64,000 bases of DNA from Carnegiea gigantea (taxonomy: Eukaryota > Streptophyta > Magnoliopsida > Caryophyllales > Cactaceae), in contig JAKOGI010002467.1 in assembly GCA_029747015.1 (NCBI GenBank), positions 1-64,000 of the forward strand, in the 5' to 3' direction. Position numbers and translations under genes: made by a program. Below the pieces are notes generated by a model. It did not search any database and was not told the origin of the DNA. It saw only the letters and a list, made by a program, of their open reading frames with translations. Positions 46,174 through 55,662 of this stretch are shown here, piece after piece (position 1 is the stretch's first letter; each line of letters begins with the position of its first letter).

Positions 46174-48210
46174 TCAGGGAGGAGGAATGGAGAGTTTGGT
46201 TGTGAGGGCAGAAATGGCATTCAATAGATCCTCATGGCGCTTGGCATTTAGAGCCTTCTCCTCTACAAGAGCTGCCTGGACCTCAGAGATCTCATCCTTT
46301 AGCTGGTTTTGGTCATGGAGCAAAGTATCCAGTGAAGTGCCACTGGAGGAAGAACCAGGAACAGGGGTGAAGGGTGTTCAGGGCCCCTGTTCGGAACCAA
46401 CAGTCTCACCTTTTGCAATCTTGAACCCACAACTAATCAGGGTGCTGCTACCTATCTCATCTGTCACTTGAACCCCTACCTTCTTCTGTAAAGAAATCCC
46501 AAAGTGCTCAAATACCGAGGTCAGGAGAAAACCATGCCCCAGATCATGTTCCCTAGCCGTGTTTGCAATGCGGGAGATATGACTGATCATGATGGGTGGT
46601 AGGTTGATCTGCTCCCCTCGGTCCAGGAGATTGGTAAGGCATTGGTCCATTGCATCCGCAACGTTACGCCCTTGGCCCTGGAGAATGATGTTTTTGATGA
46701 TAAACCGGAAGAGCAACCGGTGACAAGGTGTCATCTCCCCGTTCTTGACTGACCGGGGTGTTTTCAAACCTGGTTGTTGACTCAACCTTTGAGTCAATTG
46801 GACCAATCTCTCAGCTCCGAGCATTGTCTTGTCTTCCCTCAAATACACCCCAAAGCCCACAGTAGGAACTCCTAAGATTTCCCCCAATTCCTTAGCATTG
46901 AACCGTAATCTTTTCTCATTGACCACACTTGTTACCACATCATTGGTGACATTACAGTTGGCATAGAATTCTGTCAAATCGGGTACTGAACACCCTCTCT
47001 GGGTATTTGCAAAGAGGTCTAACCAACCCTGGGCTTTAAGTTTATCCAAGAACCTCTCCAGGCCCTGATCCTGAAAATAAGCAACTTTCACAATTTTGCC
47101 CCACACCACACTCCTTTGGAGAAAATGGGCAATTTTGGCTGCTGTGGTCATGGTTGTTTTGACTTTCTTGGATTTGGATTCATCAGGCTTGGCTTCTATA
47201 GGCACCTGTTGGGGCACCTGTTCGGAAGTAGCCTTTCTCTTTGATGAGGCTCTTTTGCAGGAAGGCTTCTCAGATGGAGTGGAGGCAGGCACCTGTTTGG
47301 AAGCCTGTTCGGCAGGAGCTTTCCCTTTGTCTTTGGCTGCTGTGTTATCAGGGGAGGAAACAATCTCCTCAATTTCTAATTCTTCAAGCACCTGTTCTGG
47401 CACTTAGTCTGAAACAGGTTTCCTTTTGGTTGGAGTGTTCTGGGTTTTTTCTGAAGGAGACTGGGTGGATTTCTTGGTACATTTGGCAGAGGGTGTTGTA
47501 GTAGATGGTTTAGTTACTTCTTTTGGCTGAGAAGAGATAGAGGGTGAACCAGAACTGCAGGTTCAAGGTCTACGAACAGGTGAGGAAACAGGTTTGGAAG
47601 TGGTGGTTTTAAACCAACGTCTAGGACCCCATTCAACCGGTCTAGTTTTCTGAAAGGGCTGAGGTTGGAGAACCTCTATGGTTGAATCAGACCCATCACT
47701 GTTAGCCTCCTCAAGATCTTCCACCCGATCCAAATTAATGACGAGGTCATCCAATCTGTCAAGAAAAACAGGCGCAGATCCCGTTCGGGCTTCAACCGAT
47801 TTAGAACCAGGTTTAGGCCCTGATTGAGCTATGTCTACTTCAAAAACACTGTCAGACACAGTTTGAGCCGTACTGGGTTCAAGAACACCCTTAGACACAG
47901 TTAATTCCACATCAGGCTCAAACAACGCCAAATCCCATCCACATTCGGGAGGAACATCACCCAGTTCCATCCCCACCGTACGTAAGTCTAGACTCTTCAA
48001 AAACCCAAAGATTGTAGAGATAATAGGCAAAGGGGGTAGAGAATTGAACCCCGTACCTCTGACCGGTTCTAGTGCTGCAGTCACCGACAAGGGCAGAGAT
48101 GGAGCAGCCGGCGGAGACACCATGCGAGATCGCTTTGGCGCCAGGCGTGGAGCTCGAGGCGATGATGGTCGTCGCTGGGAAGAGGAGTAGCCACCGCAGG
48201 TCTTCACCAT
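46174..48210 (-). pseudogene. Sirevirus third ORF (env position), plant-transposon-type domain, 3 stops
   Basis: One frame of 679 codons runs from ATG at 48210 (MVKTCGGYSSSQRRPSSPRA) to TGA at 46174. It is broken at 47563-47565 (TGA), 47404-47406 (TAA) and 46378-46380 (TGA). The N-terminal third is basic and Ser/Pro-rich, then acidic and low in complexity, with Lys-rich text near codons 290-320. The middle (about 47100-46440) is a folded-looking domain: GWLDLFANTQRGCSVPDLTE, FNAKELGEILGVPTVGFGVY, and a C-H-R-L-L-F-R-F helix. It resembles the putative plant transposon protein domain found with many plant retroelements. The last ~60 codons form a coiled coil (QLKDEISEVQAALVEEKALN). No signal peptide or clear transmembrane segment is seen, so env is a positional label only. 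The long shared frame implies selection until recently. Confidence 0.8.
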
Positions 48211-48646
48211 TGTTGCTGGGTTTGAGAGAGAGAAGAGCTAGGGTTTCGGGTGTTGAAGGTGGAGAGAAGGAGAAGGAATCGAATGTTTTTGAGGGGAAAG
48301 GAAGAGAGATTTTCGGGATGTGGTGCCGAAAAGAAGGAGAAGTGGGAAATTTAAGTCTCTCAACCGCTTCTTACTCGGGAAGGTGGAAGGGAAAATAAAG
48401 TCCAACAACTGAAAAAAAACTACCTGATTTGCACAAAGTGACAAACAATGGCCATACCTGTTCTTGTCGCTTGTTTTTGTTGTCAGTTGCTCGGTAACAT
48501 AGGACAATAAGGGCAATATTATCAGACCTCAACGATTGTCAGCAGGTTGTAATCCACACATGTGCTAATTCTAGCACAAAGGTTGACTGCATCCAATGAA
48601 TCAAGACCTTTTAACTAGACAAGCATTGGGGGTTAATTAAGCATGC
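48211..48646 (-). other. Spacer between pol and third ORF
   Basis: Non-coding on the element strand. It could contain the promoter or splice acceptor for the third ORF, but none is identifiable by eye. Confidence 0.4.
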
Positions 48647-49078
48647 TCAAGTTGTTTTAATTAAACCCAATTCAAGTCTATTCTTCTCAAACTGTTCTCT
48701 ACTCAGTGCCTTGGTAAAAATATCAGCAATTTGCTTATTGGTGGCACAAAAATTCATTGAAACCAAGCCCTTTTCAACATTGTCTCTCAAAAAGTGATGA
48801 CGAATGTCAATATATTTAGTTCTTTTATGTTGACATGGGTTTTTGGAAATATTAATTGCACTTGTATTAGCACAAAATATGAGAATGCATCCTGTGTCAA
48901 CACAAAAATCCTTGAGTTGTTGTCTTATCCACAACAGTTGAGCACAATAAGAAGCAGCTGCAATATATTCAACTTCTGCTGTGGACATGGCAACTGAGTG
49001 TTGTTTCTTGGTTGCCCAAGATACCAAACAGGGTCCAAGAAAATGAGCCATACCTGAGGTGCTTTTTCTATCAACCAA
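48647..49078 (-). pseudogene. Sirevirus RNase H (C-terminal pol)
   Basis: Open for 143 codons. It starts at VDRKSTSGMAHFLGPCLVSW, then KKQHSVAMSTAEVEYIAAAS, with the catalytic Glu in the AEVEY block; D-I-R-H-H-F-L-R-D and the RNase H C-terminal VADIFTKAL-type block (QIADIFTKALSREQFE) end it. It lies in a different frame from the upstream pol ORF. The reverse-transcriptase palm that should precede it is missing. Confidence 0.85.
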
Positions 49079-49130
49079 GAAACACCTCTTCCTTTAGGTA
49101 TCCATTGAGGAATGCACTTTTGACGTCCAT

Positions 49131-51131
49131 TTAGTATAACTTTATCTCCATGTGAGCTGCAAAAGCTACCAAAATACAGATAGCCTCAATCGTTGCAACG
49201 GGTGCAAAGGTTTCTTCATAATCAATGCCCTCTTCTTGGTTGTAGCCTTGAACCACCAGCCGGGCCTTGTTCCTAGTGACTGTTCCGAACTCATCAAGCT
49301 TGTTCCAGAACACCCACTTGGTACCAATGATTGATCTATCCTCTGGCCGTGGTATAAGGTGCCACACCTTGTTCCTTTCAAACTGATGAAGCTCCTCTTG
49401 CATTGCCGTGACCCAATCTAAATCTGCAAGAGTTTGGTGCTTCCATGGTCGTGGAGTAAGTGGGTCCACAAACACGCTTTCTACTCTTGCTGGAATACTC
49501 GGCGGAACAGGCTCAGGAACTGTTTCCGAGCCTATTCTAGAGCCTGTTTCTGAGCCTGTTCTGGAGCCTGTTTCCCAGCCTGTTTGAGAAGAATTAGGCT
49601 GGTCTTGATCCCAACCGGGTTCAGCATTGCTTCCCCCAGTCTGGTTCAGACCTTGCCCACCTTCTAAGGAAACATCTCCAGGCCCTGATCCATCCTCAGG
49701 ACTCTTACCTTTCTCATGTGTGAGCAACAAATCTTTTCTAGCAAGGCCCAGTTCGTAATCATCTTCCTGTGCATCATTCTCAAATAGAGAGTTAGTTTCA
49801 TCAAATAGCAGATACACAGTCTCCTCAACACACAAGGTTCGCTTATTGAACACTTTGTATGCCTTACTGTGTGAGGAGTAACCAAGAAATATTGTCTCAT
49901 CACTCCTTGGATTAAACTTTCCTAAGGCATTCTTCCCATTATTATGCGCAAAACATTTACAACCAAATACTCTCAAATGCATAATATTGGGCTTTCTACC
50001 CTTGAGAAGCTCATAAGGAGTTTTGTTGAGAATACGTCTAATCATGTATCTATTTATAATGTAACATGATGTGTTCAAAGCTTCTGCCCAAAAGTTTCTA
50101 GGAAGACCACGAGCAATAAGCATTGTTCTAGTCATGTCTTCTAGAGTGCGATTTTTACGCTCTACCACCCCGTTCTGCTGGGGTGTTCTTGGAGTTGAAA
50201 AGTTATGATCAACACCATGCTCATTATAATAGTCAATAAAGCTCGAATTTTCAAATTCTATACCATGATCAGACCTTCGACAAACTAAGGAGTGTCCTAC
50301 TCTCTTTTCAATCTTTTTAAGAAATGCAAGAAATTTTTCAAATGTTTCATCCTTAGAAGCCAAAAATAAGGTCCAAGTGAAACGAGAGTAGTCATCCACT
50401 ACAACAAGTATATACCTCTTCCCATCTCTACTTGTGATCCTCATAGGACCACACAAATCGACATATAACATTTCAAGAGGTCGGATAGTGCTAACACAAT
50501 TTTTCAATTTAAAAGAATTTCTGACTTGTTTGCCCCTAGCACAAGCGTCACATACCTTGCCATCATTGTATTTGATGGAAGGTAAGCCGACGACTAGATC
50601 TTTGGAAACCAATTTGTTCAAAAGAGAGAGACTTGCATGACCTAGTCTCTTGTGCCAAAGCATAACATCATCATTCAAAGCACTTAAACAGGTCAGATTA
50701 TTTTGGGGAAGAGAAGAAATACACACTTTATATACATTTTTGTGTCGCTTCCCCCTCAACACAACATCTCCTGTGTTGATATTAATAACCAAGCAACATT
50801 TTGGAGAAAACACTACTAGGTTGTCTTTATCACATAGTTGGGACACACTAAGTAGATTATGCTTTAAGCCATCCACAAGATATACATTGTTAATAAAATG
50901 GGAGAGCGACTCACCTATCTTACCTATTCTGACAATTGTCCTGGACTTGCCGTTATCAAATGCCACACTCCCTCCTTCTGAGGCTGTAAGTGAGAGGAAG
51001 TTAGATTTCTCACCAGTCATATGCCTTGAACACCCGCTGTCAACATACCACAGCTGGTTGTTTCCTGGGTTGTTCCCTGAGCTGTTTCCTGGGTTGTTTG
51101 CGGGGTTGTTCCCTCTCACTTTAGCCTGCAA
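49131..51131 (-). pseudogene. Sirevirus protease-integrase-RT N-part
   Basis: 666 codons open. Asn/Gly/Pro-rich repeats (NNPGN) at the N-terminus precede protease [14 protein letters not shown] (about residues 27-40). Integrase zinc finger: H-K-R-L-G-H and C-D-A-C at about 157-200. Catalytic core: [19 protein letters not shown], and [20 protein letters not shown] with the catalytic Glu. A Gly-Ser-Glu-Thr repeat linker precedes RT motifs [24 protein letters not shown] at 49131-49133 (from CAA) interrupts EIKLY-stop-MDVKSAFLNG. About 15 codons later the frame runs into RNase H sequence, so the YVDD palm (roughly 240 residues in relatives) is deleted. Confidence 0.9.
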
Positions 51132-51137
51132 AACAAA

Positions 51138-52262
51138 TTAGGGGTTAGTTTTAGGAACCCAGATCCACTTGGGTCCCATTCCCTTAGACATGCAAAGCTC
51201 ATCTTTTCTAACCCAAATTTGCTTCACATAAATCAAGTTCCTTTCCATGGCACACCTTCTTATAGGACAAGCATACCGATAATAACCCGTTTTACCATAA
51301 TGAAAACAGACAATATTTTCATATAGACCCATATATTTCCTATTGACTGGGTAAACGGTTCGTTAGGCATAAAACCTAGTCCCTTCTTGCCTTGGTTATA
51401 ATGAGTATTCAGCCAATTTAGCGCTTGTGAGGACCTGTTCCAGCGCCTATTTGCTGTGAGGTCAGATTCCACTTGTTTTAATTTTTCAAGCAATTTTATG
51501 TTTTCATCAAGTAGAGATTCAACCTTCTATTTTAGCTCAAAGGACTCACTTTCCAGCTTAGAGAAGTTAATTGAAAACGCTTCTTCTTTCATACTCAAGG
51601 TTTCTTCAAGTTTATTAAGGTCTTCATGCAAAACAAGTGTCTTGTTGTCAACTTCAAATTTTTCACTTTTAAGGATTTCATTCTCATGTTCTAGTTCTCT
51701 AATATCCCTTTTTAACTCAGAACATATATCCTTTAAAATGTAATTCTCAGAATTAATAGAATCACATTCATTCATTAAAGTGAATAATAAATCTTCAAGT
51801 TTTGCTTTATTGAGACCACGTACCTTATCCTTGAGTTGAGCTAAGCTGTCCAGTGGTTCATCATCTGAGTCTGTATCACTTCTGGCCATAAGAGCTACGG
51901 CAGCATCCTCTTCTTCAGTCCCTTCATTGTCCTCTGTGGAATCTCCCCAAGCCGCAAGCATTGCCCTTAAGAAACGCCTGGCAGAACTATTTCCACCCTG
52001 TTTCCTGCACTGTTCGGGCTCTTGTTCCTCTTTCAGCAAAGGATAGTTTTTCACAGTGTGGTCATGTTTACCACATTTGAAACACCCAGAGAACTGTTCC
52101 CGGTCATTGTTCCTGGACCTGCTGAAGTTTTTCTTCTTAGAGTTTTCCTTGGCCTTCTTGAAAAACTTCTTGAATTTTCGGGTGATCATGGCCATTTCTT
52201 CCTCATCAAGGTCCGAGCTATCCTCCTCCAAGACCTTCAAGCATTCCTTGTGGTGTACTCAT
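51138..52262 (-). pseudogene. Sirevirus gag with deleted N-terminus and damaged zinc knuckles
   Basis: ATG at 52262 opens MSTPQGMLEG, then a frame change at about 52240 leads into KVLEEDSSDLDEEEMAMITR. The usual ~250-residue capsid (UBN2) region is absent, apparently by an internal deletion close to the PBS. The open part 52240-51527 (237 codons) holds knuckle one, CFKCGKHDHTVKNYP, where the last Cys is Tyr, and then an acidic region and a long Leu/Glu/Lys coiled coil (about residues 150-235). After a stop at 51527, knuckle two at about 51270-51310 reads CFHYGKTGYYRYACP, where one Cys and the His are Tyr. Confidence 0.75.
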
Positions 52263-52300
52263 CTTCTAGGATCTCTCAAGGTGTTAGCCTTTAAATGAGA

Positions 52301-52316
52301 ACCTGCTCTGATACCA
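52301..52316 (-). other. Primer binding site of Sirevirus-like element
   Basis: Minus strand TGGTATCAGAGCAGGT, two bases after the LTR end. Initiator tRNA-Met type. Confidence 0.92.
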
Positions 52317-52318
52317 CT

Positions 52319-53783
52319 TGATAGTTTTGAGAGTACACAAACACAAGAGGGGGGTGAATTGTATTGGCCGATTTTTCAGAGTTTCTGAAAACACCCTCAA
52401 GAACAGTTCGGACAGAATGTTTGCAGTGAACCAGAAACGGAATAGCAGCTAAAAGTAAACAAAACGCACACGGTGTTTTACGTGGAAAACACCTCTAGCC
52501 CAACTGAGGTAAAAAACCACGACCTACCCCTGTAGGATTTTTGCACACTTCCACTATATGGGCCAAATACGTTACAGAAGTAACCTACACCGTTACAAAT
52601 GTAACACTCAGGTAACCGTCTACCCCAAGACAAGTTACACCACGTCCAAAGTCTCCCTAGACTTGGACACACTCAATTCTCACTGATGAACGGAGAAAAT
52701 GAAATGAACACCTCACTTTAAGTGCTTCTAAATAAGCGGGTGTAAGGTACAATTGAGCGCCTAGTATGCCAATGAAGAAGACTCAACTTTTGCATACACT
52801 TTGAAGGTTTTTCTTTCTAAAAATATGACTCACAAAGCACGTTTAATCCCTTGAAAAACCGTGAGCAATGCTGAGGTAGAAAAGTTTCTTAAATAAGAGA
52901 GTGTATGTGGAATAAAACAATATTAAATTTTTATGTGCTTGTGCCGCAAGACTTGGTAACTTACCCACTGACAACTTGAGCCGTAAGGATAAATGAGTAC
53001 CACAAATTTCCAACAGCCAAGCCCACAATTTTCTCCACCTATTAGCCACATTCTAAAAATAAGAGTTGTTTTACTTGGTGAAAAATTCATCCTAAAAATT
53101 AGGCTAAAAACTCTCCACAATATATTTTTTTTTTTCCAAAGCCAAAAATAACTCTTTTGGACTCAACGGCTACAGAAGGTATATCTCATGCATTTCAAAA
53201 ATATTAGCCCAAAAACTAAGGAAAATTCGTGAAATTCAGTTTTGGCTTAAAAACACTCTGAATCTTGTTCTCAGAACTGGTCTGAGACAGTGTTCTGAGA
53301 TATCTCAAAAATCCATTCAAAGTAAATATTAAATCAAGACCTTCTAATTGGCATATTAACAAGAATCTAATAAAATAAAATAAATACCAAACCAATGACT
53401 CTTGTTAATCAGCTGAACAGCTTGTATACGATTTGACTTGTCGCTCCAAATGCTTTGATGCTTCTCAGAACTGTTTCTTGAGCTGTTCTGAAGTACTCCA
53501 TATTCTTTGATGCTCCTTGGATCCTTGCCAATCAGCTGCTTTGAAGAACTATTTCTAGAACTGTTCTGAACCGATATTTTGAAACACATGTACTTTCTAG
53601 CAACTGCTCTAAGACACCGTTCTCAACCACTTATTGATCAAGCAAGATATTTCAAAAAATGTTTTCCGAATCCTGTCAACAATACAGAACTCAAGCACAA
53701 CCATATAGAGCATTACATTTGTATTTGTTATCATCAAAACCGTATATAAGTATGAGGTTAACAATTTCCCAATAGGGTCAACA
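52319..53783 (-). repeat. 5' LTR of Sirevirus-like element
   Basis: 1465 bp. The left edge begins TGATAGTTTTGAGAG on the plus strand. Paired with 44232-45692. Confidence 0.95.
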
Positions 53784-53955
53784 TTGTCTTTTCTCATTAT
53801 AGTGGATGTGATCGCTTGTTGTCGTACGTAGTTTTTTCCCTCAATATAGATGGATTTTTCACGTTAAATTGTGGTGTTCCTTCTCTCGTGGTGTTTTTGT
53901 ATTTGGTTCATTTTTCTATTGTGCTTTCATTCCTAACAAGTGGTACTAGAGTGGG

Positions 53956-54124
53956 TTTAACATCAACATCTATTAGCGAAATTTCATTTTCTATCAAAAG
54001 ACTATACGAACCCAAACTTAATACTGCAATTTTGGTGCCTTTGGCTCCACATTTACCATTTGATTACTTTGTACCGCTTGCTTTTTCAGATGGCTTGAAG
54101 TGAATTTATGTATAATTAAGAATA
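53956..54124. other. Remnant after older copia PBS
   Basis: Possibly the start of the older copia element's leader. Nothing recognisable. Confidence 0.3.
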
Positions 54125-54440
54125 CAACGGCTTGGTTTGAATTAGCTATATTAGTTTCTAGACGATTGTATGGATTGTTTCTATTAACTATTTGCATTAA
54201 CTACTCTTAAAAAAAATATTTGATAAAATTAGTCGTGCTTCATAAATGTATGTAACAAAAGTTAGTTTTCAAAAAGTTAATCACAAAAAAACCTAGTTAA
54301 ATTAACTCTTTGCAAATAAATTTCTAGGGGTAAAAAGTTGTTACAAAAAGTTAACTAGCAACATCCTTAACAACTATTTTACTAAGGTAAACAGCCAATA
54401 ACTAGCCAAAAATTAGCCAAACAAACTGTTTGTTAAACAC
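54125..54440. mobile_element. Possible hAT-type MITE, relative of 16556-16857
   Basis: An AT-rich block of TTAGTT/AACTAAC words. The left end, GGCTTGGTTTGAATTAGC, is weakly inverted to the right end, CTTTGGTTGTGTTTAACAAAC in reverse. No target duplication found. Confidence 0.35.
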
Positions 54441-55662
54441 AACCAAAGTAATCAAATAATGTTGAGTAACCAAAAATAGTAAAACATAAAAGTGAGGCCT
54501 TGATTCCCTTAATTTCCTTTGTTGAAGCCTCTGCACCAGGCGATCCAAGCAGTGATGCACCATAACAAGTTCAACATTTATAAAAGCTCTAACATAGAGC
54601 GTCCCAAGTAACATGCACTTGTACCATTAAGTGTTCATGTGCAATACAAGGTGAACCAAGGGCCCATAAACATCAATCTATAAAAACAAAGAAGCTTTCA
54701 ATGCTTCTAGCAGTAGGTTCTCATTTTTACTGCAGAGTAAAATCAAACATATATACAGCCATGGCAAAGAAATAATATATGATTAGGGTCATCATTTATA
54801 AGGTGGCTCATAAATGTAAATCTCATTCAATGCCAGCCACGCGGTTTTGTGAGGCACACAAAAAAATAGTAGCCCGAATTGACAAAACTACCCTTTTAGA
54901 GAGAGGAGGGCCGCCCGGGGGGACCTAAGTTACAGTTACATGTGTTTGGTGCATTCGTTAGTCAATTTTTTTACAAAAAAGAAATTATATAAAAGTTTTT
55001 GTTTCGTTTTAAAAATCATATTATAATATTTTTAAATTAAAAAAAGGTATGATCGAATAACAAAAGCATATTACAACTTATAAATTATGTGAACATCCTT
55101 TTATTCATAATTTATCGCATTTATAAAATACATGTATCATATGCATTGTGGATAAGGTCGATATGATTCGGGTGTCATTTAATACTTTATAAGCGTAACT
55201 GACAAATATTTAAACTTGATAATTTATAAGTAAGTATAATAATTGAAAAATTGATAATTTTAAATTATAAACATATTAATTCAAGATGATATAAGACATT
55301 TAAACATGTCTTATTGTAAGATATATATCATCAGTCAATATAAAAAAGGGACAGTCATGTATCAAATTCTTTGGATCCATCACTAGACATAGAGAGGCCT
55401 AGTGTTGGTTTTTGTTGCTAATAATAAATACTGTAGGCTTGCCATTTGCAAGTATAGTAGCCGACGAGTAAATGCACCCCCTCCACAGCTCCTGTGACAT
55501 GATCTTTTTTAAATTTGACTCTTCATCTTGAGCACTGCTTTTCCTTTGCTTTTTATATGTCAGTATAGCCAGTGTTTCAATTCTCTCTAGCTTTATCCCT
55601 TCAATTCTTGGCCAAACACATATAGACTTGATTTGGAGACCACAAGAGAGAGGGAGAGAGAG
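54441..55662 (+). promoter_or_regulatory. MYB upstream region
   Basis: No gene. Close to the MYB start, a CTTTTTATATG TATA-like box lies at about 55550-55559. A cluster of CTTT words (CTTTTCCTTTGCTTTTT, 55538-55555) gives (A/T)AAAG Dof-type sites on the minus strand. Dof sites are reported to drive guard-cell expression of Arabidopsis MYB60. A GA-rich 5' leader (AGAGAGAGGGAGAGAGAG) precedes the ATG. A short GC-rich patch lies at 54905-54925. Confidence 0.4.

Larger units (their letters stand above)
44232..53783 (-). mobile_element. Sirevirus-like Ty1/copia retrotransposon, 9552 bp, internally deleted
   Basis: LTRs are 52319-53783 (5', 1465 bp) and 44232-45692 (3', 1461 bp), TGTTGACCC to AACTATCA on the minus strand. 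The target duplication TTGTC is perfect (44227-44231 and 53784-53788). PBS, polypurine tract and an extra upstream polypurine tract are present. Order: gag (deleted N-part), protease-integrase-RT, RNase H, then a third ORF in env position, then the PPT. Large size, an ORF after pol and multiple PPTs with the CATCATC-AAAAAG signature are Sirevirus (SIRE/Maximus) traits. Loss of the RT core means it cannot copy itself. Confidence 0.92.
43928..53955 (+). mobile_element. Older copia LTR (Tork/Tnt1-like) split by the Sirevirus
   Basis: Bases 43928-44231 (beginning TGTTGGCAAG) and 53789-53938 (ending CCTAACA) read as one LTR once the Sirevirus and one TTGTC are removed. The joined text runs ...TTTGTCTTTTCTCATTATAGTGG..., with a CACGTTAAATTGTGG stretch as in Tork/Tnt1-type LTRs. 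A PBS-like TGGTACTAGAGTGGG follows at 53941-53955 after AG. The LTR start is a guess. No gag is recognisable after the PBS. Confidence 0.55.

Noticed and set aside
50650..51141. 163-codon plus-strand frame
   Set aside because: Antisense shadow of the Sirevirus protease-integrase region.
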